DNA from: Phytohabitans maris
GTDB lineage: Bacteria; Actinomycetota; Actinomycetes; Mycobacteriales; Micromonosporaceae
Reading direction: 5' to 3'
Assembly (NCBI RefSeq): GCF_031085175.1
Contig: NZ_JAVHUY010000072.1
Span: forward strand, 1-37,065
Length of the DNA: 37,065 nt
Part shown: one piece after another, positions 7,779 to 13,699 of the stretch
Layout of the letters: each line of letters starts with the position of its first letter
Position numbering within the stretch: the first letter of the stretch is position 1
Translations under genes and position numbers: made by a program
The notes under the pieces: model-generated
What the model saw: the letters and a program-made list of their open reading frames with translations, nothing else
The model's database searches: none
What the model was told of the DNA's origin: nothing

Positions 7779-8396
7779 GTGGAGCTAGTCGCGATCGACC
7801 TGGAAGGCAGCGGTGCACAAGACCGCGCCAACGAGGCCATCCTTGAGATCGCCCTCGTCCCCATCGTGGACGGCCGGCCCGATATGGGCGCCGCCTACTG
7901 CACCCTCATCAACCCCGGACGGTCGATCCCGCGGCGGCCGTGGATCTCGCCCGGCCTCACCGATTCGGTACTGCGCGACGCCCCAACGCTCGCCGAGGTC
8001 GAGCCTGAGCTAGCGCCGCGGATAAACGGCAAGCACCTCGTCGGCCACAACGTCGGAGTCGACTGGCGACTACTTCGCCGCCACTGCCCCAGTGTTACGC
8101 CCGCCGGCCTGATCGACACGCTGCGCCTTGCACGACAACTGGATCACGGAATTGGACGGAGCCTCACTTCGGTGATCGATCACTTCGCTCTCGCGAGCGA
8201 TGTTGATCAGCTCGCTCCCGATAGTGCCCCTCACCGTGCACTCTGGGACACAGTGGCAGTCGCACTGCTGCTGCCCGTCTTGTCACGTGCTATTCATGAC
8301 CCCGGCGTCCGCCCTGGAGACCTGGTCGAAGCGGCACACACCCCCGCGATTGATCCTCACAGCACGCCGCAATCGCAACCCAGCCTCTTCGACTGA
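7779..8396 (+). CDS. DEDDh-type 3'-5' exonuclease (DnaQ-like)
   Basis: A 205-residue exonuclease of the DnaQ superfamily. Its motifs are ExoI Asp7/Glu9 (AIDLEG), ExoII Asp95 (GHNVGVDW) and ExoIII His152-x4-Asp157 (HRALWD), so all DEDDh residues are present. GTG at 7779 is chosen because GGAGG at 7767-7771 lies seven bases upstream. The frame is open upstream, but there it runs inside the radical SAM gene. The C-terminus ends in QPSLFD, which resembles the beta-clamp-binding consensus QxxLF. It is the last gene of the operon, 43 bases after the radical SAM gene. It may remove modified or terminally misincorporated nucleotides from DNA, or degrade oligonucleotides; the role here is inference. 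Confidence 0.85.
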   Translation: MELVAIDLEGSGAQDRANEAILEIALVPIVDGRPDMGAAYCTLINPGRSIPRRPWISPGLTDSVLRDAPTLAEVEPELAPRINGKHLVGHNVGVDWRLLRRHCPSVTPAGLIDTLRLARQLDHGIGRSLTSVIDHFALASDVDQLAPDSAPHRALWDTVAVALLLPVLSRAIHDPGVRPGDLVEAAHTPAIDPHSTPQSQPSLFD

Positions 8397-8809
8397 AACC
8401 ACGATGCGAGCTTGGGCGTGCCGGAACGTCAACATAGAGGAGCCACGGATACGGGCGACCCCGATGCCGGTCGCTGAGGCCGGGCTCCTGCGCACGGCGT
8501 GGCTCGCGTTTGCCCCCGGCCCGGCACGTCCGCTTGCCGCGCAGCCTCGCCCTGTTGACGCAGCTCACCCGCGACCTTCGCCGCCGTAAACGCAACCAGA
8601 CGATGGGGTGCGTCACCGGCTGGCGGCTCGTCGCCCCGCCGGTCGACGCGGCTCGCAGGTCTGGCCGCCAGACCGCTGGCGGGTCTCGGCGCTGCCGTGA
8701 GCGGCCTTTCAGGGACGCCGGCAGGGCCGAGCCGCTCGCGGGGATCCTGTCGGCTCAAACCCCCTTGGCGGCCCTACGCGCGGCTGCGACCAAGGGCGGG
8801 TGTCGATGG
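8397..8809. other. Intergenic region, left junction of integrative element
   Basis: About 410 bases without a convincing gene. It holds a hairpin GGTCTGG-CCG-CCAGACC at 8658-8674 and a second hairpin next to the gntR stop (listed separately). The left end of the integrative element probably lies here, but no att core could be identified. Confidence 0.5.
8762..8796 (-). terminator. Hairpin downstream of gntR-type gene
   Basis: Arms CCCTTGG (8762-8768) and CCAAGGG (8790-8796) enclose a GC-rich loop just past the stop codon of the minus-strand gene at 8810. Only a short T-run (GTTT) follows on the minus strand, so it is a weak terminator candidate. Confidence 0.4.
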
Positions 8810-9373
8810 TTACGGGTTGGTCTTGCGCTTGCGGCGTGGTGTCGGGGCCGGGGGATCGGGCGCCTCGGCCGCCGGTGGTTCGACGCTGGTGTCGGCTTCG
8901 TACTTGGCGATCGCGGTGGCGAGGTCGCGGTTGGCGGCCTTGAGCGCGGCGAGTTCGGCGGTGGCGGCGTTCATCGCGGGGACGTCTTTGGCCATCATGG
9001 CGTCGACGATCCGGCCGGCGATCTCGTTTTGGTGGAGCAGGAACTGGGCGACGCGGCGGTTGAGGTCGGGGTCGTCGAGGATGAGCAACCTCGCGCCTGA
9101 GATGGGCGCGCCGCGGGCCTCGGCGTCGAGGCGTTCGGCGGCCAGGGGGTGCACGAAGGTGCCTTTGCCGACGACGGCGTAGGTCAGGCCGCGTTGCTGG
9201 AGCTCGCGTAGCGCCCGTTGGGCGGTCATGGAGGCCACGCCGTAGCTTTCGGCCATCTTGCGGGCAGTGGGCAGCACTTCGCCACCCTGGAGTCGGCGGG
9301 TGCGGATCTGGTCGACGATGTCGTCGACGACCCGGACGAACAAGGTGCGCTTGTCGTCAACGTCGTGAGCCAC
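8810..9373 (-). CDS. GntR-family regulator of the integrative element
   Basis: A 187-residue protein with an N-terminal winged helix of the GntR family (residues about 10-75, containing LPTARKMAESYGVASMTAQR and KGTFV). A helical region follows (95-160), then a Pro/Ala- and Arg/Lys-rich tail. There is no recognisable ligand-binding domain of the FadR, HutC or MocR type. Similar short GntR proteins control excision and transfer in actinobacterial elements such as pSAM2 (KorSA). GTG at 9373 is the start; GGATGGGTAT precedes it. It diverges from the element's plus-strand genes. Two mirrored operator-like sites lie in the divergent region, suggesting autoregulation. Confidence 0.82.
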   Translation of the reverse strand: MAHDVDDKRTLFVRVVDDIVDQIRTRRLQGGEVLPTARKMAESYGVASMTAQRALRELQQRGLTYAVVGKGTFVHPLAAERLDAEARGAPISGARLLILDDPDLNRRVAQFLLHQNEIAGRIVDAMMAKDVPAMNAATAELAALKAANRDLATAIAKYEADTSVEPPAAEAPDPPAPTPRRKRKTNP

Positions 9374-9388
9374 ATACCCATCCTAGCC

Positions 9389-9408
9389 ATCTTGTCCTGG
9401 TTAGGTTT
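9389..9408 (-). promoter_or_regulatory. Candidate GntR operator, left arm
   Basis: On the minus strand this reads AAACCTA-AC-CAGGA-CA-AGAT. It mirrors the plus-strand site at 9476-9493, which has AAACCTA, CAGGA and AGAT in the same order. It lies 16 bases upstream of the regulator's start codon. Confidence 0.45.
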
Positions 9409-9475
9409 CACAAGTTACCCAAGATTCTTCTGCCGCGCCTCTTGACTTGATCACAAGTGTCACGTGAAACTTAGG

Positions 9476-9493
9476 AAACCTAGGCAGGAAGAT
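9476..9493 (+). promoter_or_regulatory. Candidate GntR operator, right arm
   Basis: On the plus strand this reads AAACCTA-GG-CAGGA-AGAT, the mirror of the site at 9389-9408. The pair brackets the divergent promoter region, as expected for sites bound by a winged-helix dimer. Confidence 0.45.
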
Positions 9494-9910
9494 ACGAGGA
9501 GGGTCGCAGTAAGTCAAGCAAGCACGATCGGTGCCGTCACTCATCGTGGTCACGCTCGCACGGCTTCGGTGGAGTGTCCCCGTTGGGATCGCAGCACCGA
9601 GCCTGTCGCCCGGTACGCCCCTGGTCGTACTCGTCAGTTGACAACTCCACAGTGGACTTGAATGAGCTTGAACGAGAGGTCCAACCTTGCCAGCCAGTCA
9701 GGGCTTGATCTGGCCAGATTCTCTGCCTGCGGCCGTCGATCTCACGGGATCGGTCGCTTTCGGATAAGGAGGAGCCCGGTCTCGCCCGAACACCCGATAC
9801 CCGCGATGCCAAGGCCCGCTGCGGCGTGCCCGGCCCGCGTCGTTGCTTCAAGCGTCTGCGCCGGCCGGGCGGCGCGGCATTTGCCAGTTCTATCGAGGAG
9901 GACACCAACC

Positions 9911-10144
9911 ATGATGATCTTCGAATTGGACACTCTCGTGCGGGCCGGGCAGGATACCTCTGCTGTCTGTCAGCCCGCCCCATCCGGCGGCGATCGGTGT
10001 CTGTCACGGTCTGTCACACTGCGCGCCGCTGCCGTCCGTCCGAGCCGGTGCAGGGCTGAGGCGGCAGTCCGACCCGGTGCGCCCGGGTCCGGGGCCGCCG
10101 TGCCTCACCCGACTGCCGTGTGGGGCGCCGTTGACGGCGCCTGA
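9911..10144 (+). CDS. Possible 77-residue small ORF or leader before the DUF2637 gene
   Basis: ATG at 9911 is preceded by an excellent GAGGAGG at 9896-9902. The N-terminus (MMIFELDTLVRAGQDT) looks coding. The rest is rich in Arg, Pro, Cys and Ala and contains the TCTGTCA repeats, so it may be only a short leader read by chance to 10144. The stop lies four bases before the GTG of the next gene, which fits translational coupling. Product unrecognised. Confidence 0.35.
   Translation: MMIFELDTLVRAGQDTSAVCQPAPSGGDRCLSRSVTLRAAAVRPSRCRAEAAVRPGAPGSGAAVPHPTAVWGAVDGA
9966..10019. repeat. TCTGTCA repeats, cluster 1 (10-bp period)
   Basis: TCTGTCA occurs at 9966, 10000 and 10010. The last two form a tandem with exactly 10-bp period (TCTGTCACGG then TCTGTCACAC). 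A matching tandem lies at 11207-11226. Helical phasing suggests protein-binding sites. Confidence 0.5.
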
Positions 10145-10148
10145 GGCT

Positions 10149-11003
10149 GTGTCGGCTTCGGCTCGTGTGGACCGTGCCACACGGGTGGAAGGCGTCGTGC
10201 AGATCGTCATCATGCTGGCGATCGGCGTGGCGGCCGGCGCGGCGAGCTTTACCCACGTGCACAACGTGGCCGCGGCGCATGGCCAGGGCGGCTGGCTGGC
10301 TTGGGCCGATGCGATCGTGTTGGAGCTGATGTCGATCGCCAGTGGGCTGGAGCTGCGCCGGCGTAAGCGGGTCGGCAAGCCGGTGTGGTTTCCCGCCGCG
10401 GTGCTCGTGGTGGCGGTGGTGCTGTCGCTGGCCGCGCAGGTCGTCGAGGCCGAGCGGTCGGTGATCGGCTGGATCGCCGCCGCGCTGCCGGCGGCGGGGT
10501 TCCTGGCCATGGTGAAGATCGCGCTCGGCCGGACCGCGGCCACCGGGCCGGCAGCACCTGACGCCGACGCCAGTTGGCGGGCGGGACGGCCGTCCGGGAC
10601 GGCCGGGGACGGTCCTGGACGGGCCACGGACGACCGATCCCAGCCGTCCACCGCCGCTGCTGCCAAAGACACCACCGCCTCGGCGGAGGCGGACGCCGGC
10701 GAGGAGGAGGAATACGTGCGTGCGCTGGTCCCCGCCGCGCTGGCGGCCAGCGCCGAGTTGGCCGGGCAGGGCCGGCCGTTGTCCCGGGAGGCCCTGGCGG
10801 ACACCCTGCGCCGCCGCGGCCACGCCATGTCGAACGCGCGGGCCTCGGCGCTGGTGAAGCTGGTCAAGCAGCACGCCCGCGTCGCCGAACGCACAGCGAC
10901 GCCACCGTCCACAGCAGACGAGCAGGACGGCGGCGAACTCGGTGACGTCGAGGCGGGCGAGCCGGCCAGACCCGGCGGGCTGGGCAGCCGTGGTCCGCCG
11001 TAG
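10149..11003 (+). CDS. DUF2637 membrane protein with C-terminal helical domain
   Basis: The protein is 284 residues from GTG at 10149. Four predicted membrane segments fill the first 135 residues. They carry the hallmark ASFTHVH, GQGGWLAWADA and IASGLELRRRKR stretches of DUF2637, a family common on actinobacterial plasmids and integrative elements and associated with spread between hyphae. A charged linker follows, then a helical, HTH-like end (about 195-250, SREALADTLRRRGHAMSNAR). The start is uncertain: GTG at 10149 lies four bases after the preceding small ORF, while TTG at 10131 and GTG at 10077 are also in frame. The protein probably acts in the membrane during transfer or maintenance, possibly with regulation by the tail. 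Confidence 0.75.
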   Translation: MSASARVDRATRVEGVVQIVIMLAIGVAAGAASFTHVHNVAAAHGQGGWLAWADAIVLELMSIASGLELRRRKRVGKPVWFPAAVLVVAVVLSLAAQVVEAERSVIGWIAAALPAAGFLAMVKIALGRTAATGPAAPDADASWRAGRPSGTAGDGPGRATDDRSQPSTAAAAKDTTASAEADAGEEEEYVRALVPAALAASAELAGQGRPLSREALADTLRRRGHAMSNARASALVKLVKQHARVAERTATPPSTADEQDGGELGDVEAGEPARPGGLGSRGPP

Positions 11004-11119
11004 CGGCCACGCCCCACCCCGGGGCGGACGGCACCACTGCCCGCCACCACTTGACGATCCGGCACGGCGACCCTGGATGCCAGGGCACAGCATCTGTCCA
11101 CAAAGGAGAACCAGCTATC

Positions 11120-11623
11120 ATGTCTATAAACGCATCGCTTCCCGCCGAGGCGCGGGAGTGTAACTCGCGCACCCAACTGGAATCGATGGTTGGGTGGCTG
11201 GTTGGATCTGTCAGCGTCTGTCAGCCCAACACCGCCGCCCAACAGCACCGCACACAGATCTATGCTCCAGTGACGGGTCCGGCCGCCGCCAGGCGGTGTC
11301 TGTCCGACAGCGGTGCGAGTCTGTCCACGGTGTCCAGCCGTCGGCATGGCCCATCTGGTGTGACCGACGTCCGCACCCGGGCGCTGTCAGCCCGACCGCG
11401 TCCGCCATGTTCCGATCTCAGGGCCGGTCCCGGTCGGGCCGGCCGGTTGGGTGCAGGTCCAGGTGGCCGTGTCGGTGCCGGTCTTGACACCGGCACCGAA
11501 ACCGACACCCACGCGCACCCAACATTGCAGGTCAGCGGCCCTATCCGGTGGGGCCGGGCCGCTCCGACAGACCCCTGTCTGGGGGTCTCCGGTGGGGGTG
11601 GTGACGCTTATGGCGGTACGTGA
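11120..11623 (+). CDS. Doubtful ORF through the structured leader region
   Basis: ATG at 11120 has a good AAAGGAGA about twelve bases upstream, and the first 20 residues (MSINASLPAEAREC...) are plausible. The remaining frame to 11623 is low-complexity Arg/Gly/Pro/Thr sequence running across hairpins and repeats. It overlaps the next gene's start by 14 bases. Only a short leader peptide may be real. Function unrecognised. Confidence 0.3.
   Translation: MSINASLPAEARECNSRTQLESMVGWLVGSVSVCQPNTAAQQHRTQIYAPVTGPAAARRCLSDSGASLSTVSSRRHGPSGVTDVRTRALSARPRPPCSDLRAGPGRAGRLGAGPGGRVGAGLDTGTETDTHAHPTLQVSGPIRWGRAAPTDPCLGVSGGGGDAYGGT
11207..11326. repeat. TCTGTC(A/C) repeats, cluster 2
   Basis: TCTGTCAGCG and TCTGTCAGCC stand in tandem at 11207-11226 (10-bp period). 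TCTGTCC follows at 11299 and 11320, 21 bp apart, about two helical turns. The heptamer matches cluster 1 at 9966-10019. Confidence 0.5.
11469..11508. other. Composite hairpin in leader of the replication-relaxation gene
   Basis: The outer arms GTGTCGG (11469-11475) and CCGACAC (11502-11508) and inner arms TGCCGGT (11476-11482) and ACCGGCA (11489-11495) give 14 pairs, with a 6-base loop and one 6-base bulge. Confidence 0.55.
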
Positions 11624-12506
11624 CGACCATCGGCTGCTCGCCGCGCAGGCGGCCCTGACCGGGCGGGACCTGCGCCTGCTCGGCTGGCTGTACGACCACG
11701 GCGTGCTCACCACCGAGCAGATCGCCGCCGCGCTGTTCAGTTCGCTGGATATCTGTCAACGGCGGCTTCTCAAACTCGTCCGCCTCGGTGTGCTGGCTCG
11801 GTTCCGGCCGCAACGCTGGGAAGGCGGCTCATACCCGTACCACTACGTACTGGACCAACTTGGCGTCGACGTCGTTGCCGCGCAACGCGGCGACGAATTG
11901 CCCCGTCGAGACCAGGCCCGCAAGCGGCGCCACCACCTGACCTCGCGGGCGAACCTGCCTCACTTGCTGGGCACCAACCAGTTCTTCATCGACCTGGCCG
12001 CCCACCAACGCACCCACCCCGGCAGCGCGCTGCTGCGGTGGTGGCCAGCGGTGGCCTTCCACGCCAAGGGAGCCTTCTACCGTAACGGCGACAACCCGAA
12101 CATCATGCTGATCAAAGCGGTCCCGCGTCCGGACGGACACGGGATCTGGGCCGAGGACGGCCGGCAGGTGCCATTCCTGCTGGAACTGGATCTCGGCACC
12201 GAACCGCTCGGCGTCCTGGCCGACAAGGTCCGCGGCTACGACCTACTCGCCTCCATGACGAACTGGCGCTGGCCGGTGCTGTTCTGGCTGCCGTCCACCC
12301 GCCGGGAACTCAACCTGCACCACACGCTCGCCGACCTCGGCGAGCTCCGCGCCGTCGTCGCCACCGCCGCCGCCGACCACACCGCCCGCACCGGGCAGAC
12401 GCCGGCCCAGCGGGTGTGGTGGCTGCACCGCCACGACGGCGAACGGCTGCCACTCGCCCAGCTGCCCTACCACGACGCCGACGACGACCTCGAGGAGGAA
12501 CCGTGA
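11610..12506 (+). CDS. Replication-relaxation family protein
   Basis: The protein is 298 residues from ATG at 11610. The N-terminus (about 5-95) is a winged-helix domain: LTGRDLRLLGWLYDHGVLTT, then a recognition helix region with QRRLLKLVRLG. The rest matches the replication-relaxation family (PF13814), with HHL...TNQFFIDLA and a LELDLGTEPL stretch followed by KVRGYD. Members are encoded on plasmids and integrative elements and are thought to act in initiating replication or in DNA relaxation, but their biochemistry is poorly known. GTG at 11601 is an alternative start; a GGGGG-rich site fits ATG at 11610 better. Its stop overlaps the start of a small ORF (GTGA), marking an operon with the following genes. 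Confidence 0.8.
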   Translation: MAVRDDHRLLAAQAALTGRDLRLLGWLYDHGVLTTEQIAAALFSSLDICQRRLLKLVRLGVLARFRPQRWEGGSYPYHYVLDQLGVDVVAAQRGDELPRRDQARKRRHHLTSRANLPHLLGTNQFFIDLAAHQRTHPGSALLRWWPAVAFHAKGAFYRNGDNPNIMLIKAVPRPDGHGIWAEDGRQVPFLLELDLGTEPLGVLADKVRGYDLLASMTNWRWPVLFWLPSTRRELNLHHTLADLGELRAVVATAAADHTARTGQTPAQRVWWLHRHDGERLPLAQLPYHDADDDLEEEP

Positions 12507-12628
12507 CCGCCGTCCGGACACCCGCCTGGCCAGGGTGCCGGGCGCCGGGCCGAGGAAACCAAACGACCACGCCGGCACCGTCGCACCGGCCGGCCCAGCC
12601 CAGATGGAAGGAGGTGAATACCCAATGA
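12503..12628 (+). CDS. 41-residue coupled small ORF
   Basis: GTG at 12503 overlaps the stop of the upstream gene (GTGA), and its own TGA overlaps the ATG of the downstream gene (ATGA). GAGGAGG lies four bases upstream. The peptide is Pro/Thr/Arg-rich with a tail ending RWKEVNTQ and matches nothing I recognise. The strong ribosome site and the two overlaps argue for translation. It may serve only to couple its neighbours. Confidence 0.5.
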   Translation: MTAVRTPAWPGCRAPGRGNQTTTPAPSHRPAQPRWKEVNTQ

Positions 12629-13149
12629 ACACACCAACCCAGCAGACGGCCACCGGATCGCCCGAGGCGACCTGGTTCGCCAGCGAGTGGCTGCGTTCGA
12701 CGACCGTGCGGGCGGTCAGGACCGCCCCGATCATCGCGATGCTCCAGGAACTGCTGCGCGTGCTGCGCGACGAGCAGATCCCGGACGACGAGGCATACAC
12801 GAGCCTGCGCCGAGCCGTACGGTTGCTCGCCGTTCTGGACGCCGAGACCGGCACCCGCAAGACCCGCGAGCGGGTCGAGTACCCCGGCGATCGCATCTAT
12901 GTCCCGACGCCGGAGGACGTCGCCCGCTCGGCCGACTCGAACCGGTTCGCAATCCATTGGCTACGCGGCTCGCCGCACGCCGCAATCCGCACCACGCCGA
13001 TCATCAAGGTCATCGAGGAACTGCTGGACACCCTGCTCGACCAGTTCACACCGGCACAGGACGTCCAGACCAGCCTGCACCGGGCGGTACGCCTGCTCAC
13101 CGTCTTCACCACCGACGGCCAGCGCAACCGCCCACACCCCACCAAGTGA
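12625..13149 (+). CDS. Internally duplicated small protein of unknown function
   Basis: The 174-residue protein has a perfect AAGGAGGTGA ribosome site before ATG at 12625. It consists of two copies of a helical module of about 57 residues, at 18-74 and 108-164, exactly 90 residues apart. Shared landmarks are WFASEWLR / RFAIHWLR, VRTAPII / IRTTPII and LRRAVRLLAV / LHRAVRLLTV. The linker contains YPGDRIYVPTPEDVARS. There is no membrane segment and no known domain. It lies between the replication-relaxation gene and the recombinase and may bind DNA or a partner as a pseudo-dimer. Function unknown. Confidence 0.78.
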   Translation: MNTPTQQTATGSPEATWFASEWLRSTTVRAVRTAPIIAMLQELLRVLRDEQIPDDEAYTSLRRAVRLLAVLDAETGTRKTRERVEYPGDRIYVPTPEDVARSADSNRFAIHWLRGSPHAAIRTTPIIKVIEELLDTLLDQFTPAQDVQTSLHRAVRLLTVFTTDGQRNRPHPTK

Positions 13150-13248
13150 CCACACCGTGCGCGCCGACCAGCGCGTACACCAGCACCAAGGATGGCGAGC
13201 AGCCGAACCCGCGTCGGTAGCTGACCTTTCCCACCCAGCACCGGCCAC

Positions 13249-13300
13249 GGTGAGTCCCGCCTCGGACCCAGCGACACCCGGTATCCGAGGCGGGCTCACC
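13249..13300. terminator. Strong hairpin after the duplicated-protein gene
   Basis: Seventeen base pairs with a single bulged T: GGTGAG plus CCCGCCTCGGA (13249-13266) pair with TCCGAGGCGGG plus CTCACC (13284-13300) around a 17-base loop. No T-run follows. It probably ends the upstream operon or acts as an mRNA stabiliser. Confidence 0.6.
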
Positions 13301-13370
13301 ACCGCCGGCCCAACATCAACGCAGCAAATACGCGCTCACAGCAGAAACGACACAGGAAAGGAGTCACATC

Positions 13371-13538
13371 GTGGACCAGAACCTATTCGCAATGTCCTCA
13401 AACATTCAACTCATGACAGGCAGAAAATGGCAGCACGGCCAATCAATGAACCCGCGAATTCACGGTACGATGATGATACCGGTGGGGGTGAACTGCAAAA
13501 CATCCCCACAGTTGCACCCGACACCCGACCCGCCGTAA
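13371..13538 (+). CDS. Possible 55-residue small ORF
   Basis: GTG at 13371 follows a good AGGAAAGGAG site. The peptide (MDQNLFAMSSNIQLMTGRKW at the N-terminus) is unrelated to anything I recognise and ends at TAA 13536-13538. It overlaps, in another frame, the 90-residue ORF starting at 13427, so at most one of the two is likely to be well translated over the shared part. Confidence 0.4.
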   Translation: MDQNLFAMSSNIQLMTGRKWQHGQSMNPRIHGTMMIPVGVNCKTSPQLHPTPDPP

Positions 13539-13699
13539 AACGTAGGAGGCGGGCGGTACCTGACGCGGAGTTGACACTTGAGGTCAGCTACGTGTCCGGG
13601 CCAGAGGCGAAAAGCCTGGCCCGCACCCAATACGAAGCGATTTGGGAGGTGTTGGAATGGCTGCACACCAACCAGCCACCCCACCAGCAGGCGGCCTGA
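13427..13699 (+). CDS. 90-residue ORF overlapping the recombinase start
   Basis: Runs from ATG at 13427 to TGA at 13699, overlapping the serine recombinase by 43 bases. It is basic in the middle (KRRRRAVPD) and ends in a helical stretch (RTQYEAIWEVLEWLHTNQPP). The C-terminal half has good coding character; the ribosome site is weak. A position directly before the recombinase suggests a recombination directionality factor or small DNA-binding partner. That is a guess from context only. Confidence 0.5.
   Translation: MAARPINEPANSRYDDDTGGGELQNIPTVAPDTRPAVKRRRRAVPDAELTLEVSYVSGPEAKSLARTQYEAIWEVLEWLHTNQPPHQQAA

Larger units (their letters stand above)
9374..9910. other. Divergent control region of the integrative element
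   Basis: About 540 bases that are less GC-rich than their neighbours. The region carries two mirrored GntR-operator-like sites (separate entries), a TTGACT -35-like hexamer at 9442-9447 and a GAGGAGG at 9496-9502 with no good start codon after it. Short open frames here lack coding character. Confidence 0.5.
11004..11609. other. Structured leader region upstream of the replication-relaxation gene
   Basis: About 600 bases rich in inverted repeats: a composite hairpin at 11469-11508, AGACCCC-N6-GGGGTCT at 11569-11588, CTGTC-C-GACAG near 11300, and TCTGTC repeats. One open frame (11120-11623) runs through most of it but has poor protein-like composition. It could be a replication or transfer origin, or a structured mRNA leader. 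Confidence 0.5.

Noticed and set aside
3966-8396. Prophage origin of the hydroxymethylase/glycosyltransferase operon
   Set aside because: No capsid, terminase, tail or phage replication genes are nearby, and the codon bias appears similar to the neighbours. Phage ancestry of single genes remains possible.
9464-9661. 65-codon frame in the element's control region
   Set aside because: It starts inside the operator-like region with no ribosome site and has no protein-like pattern.
9966-11326. CRISPR array
   Set aside because: The TCTGTC repeats are only 7-10 bases and irregularly clustered, without spacers of constant length, and no cas genes are present.
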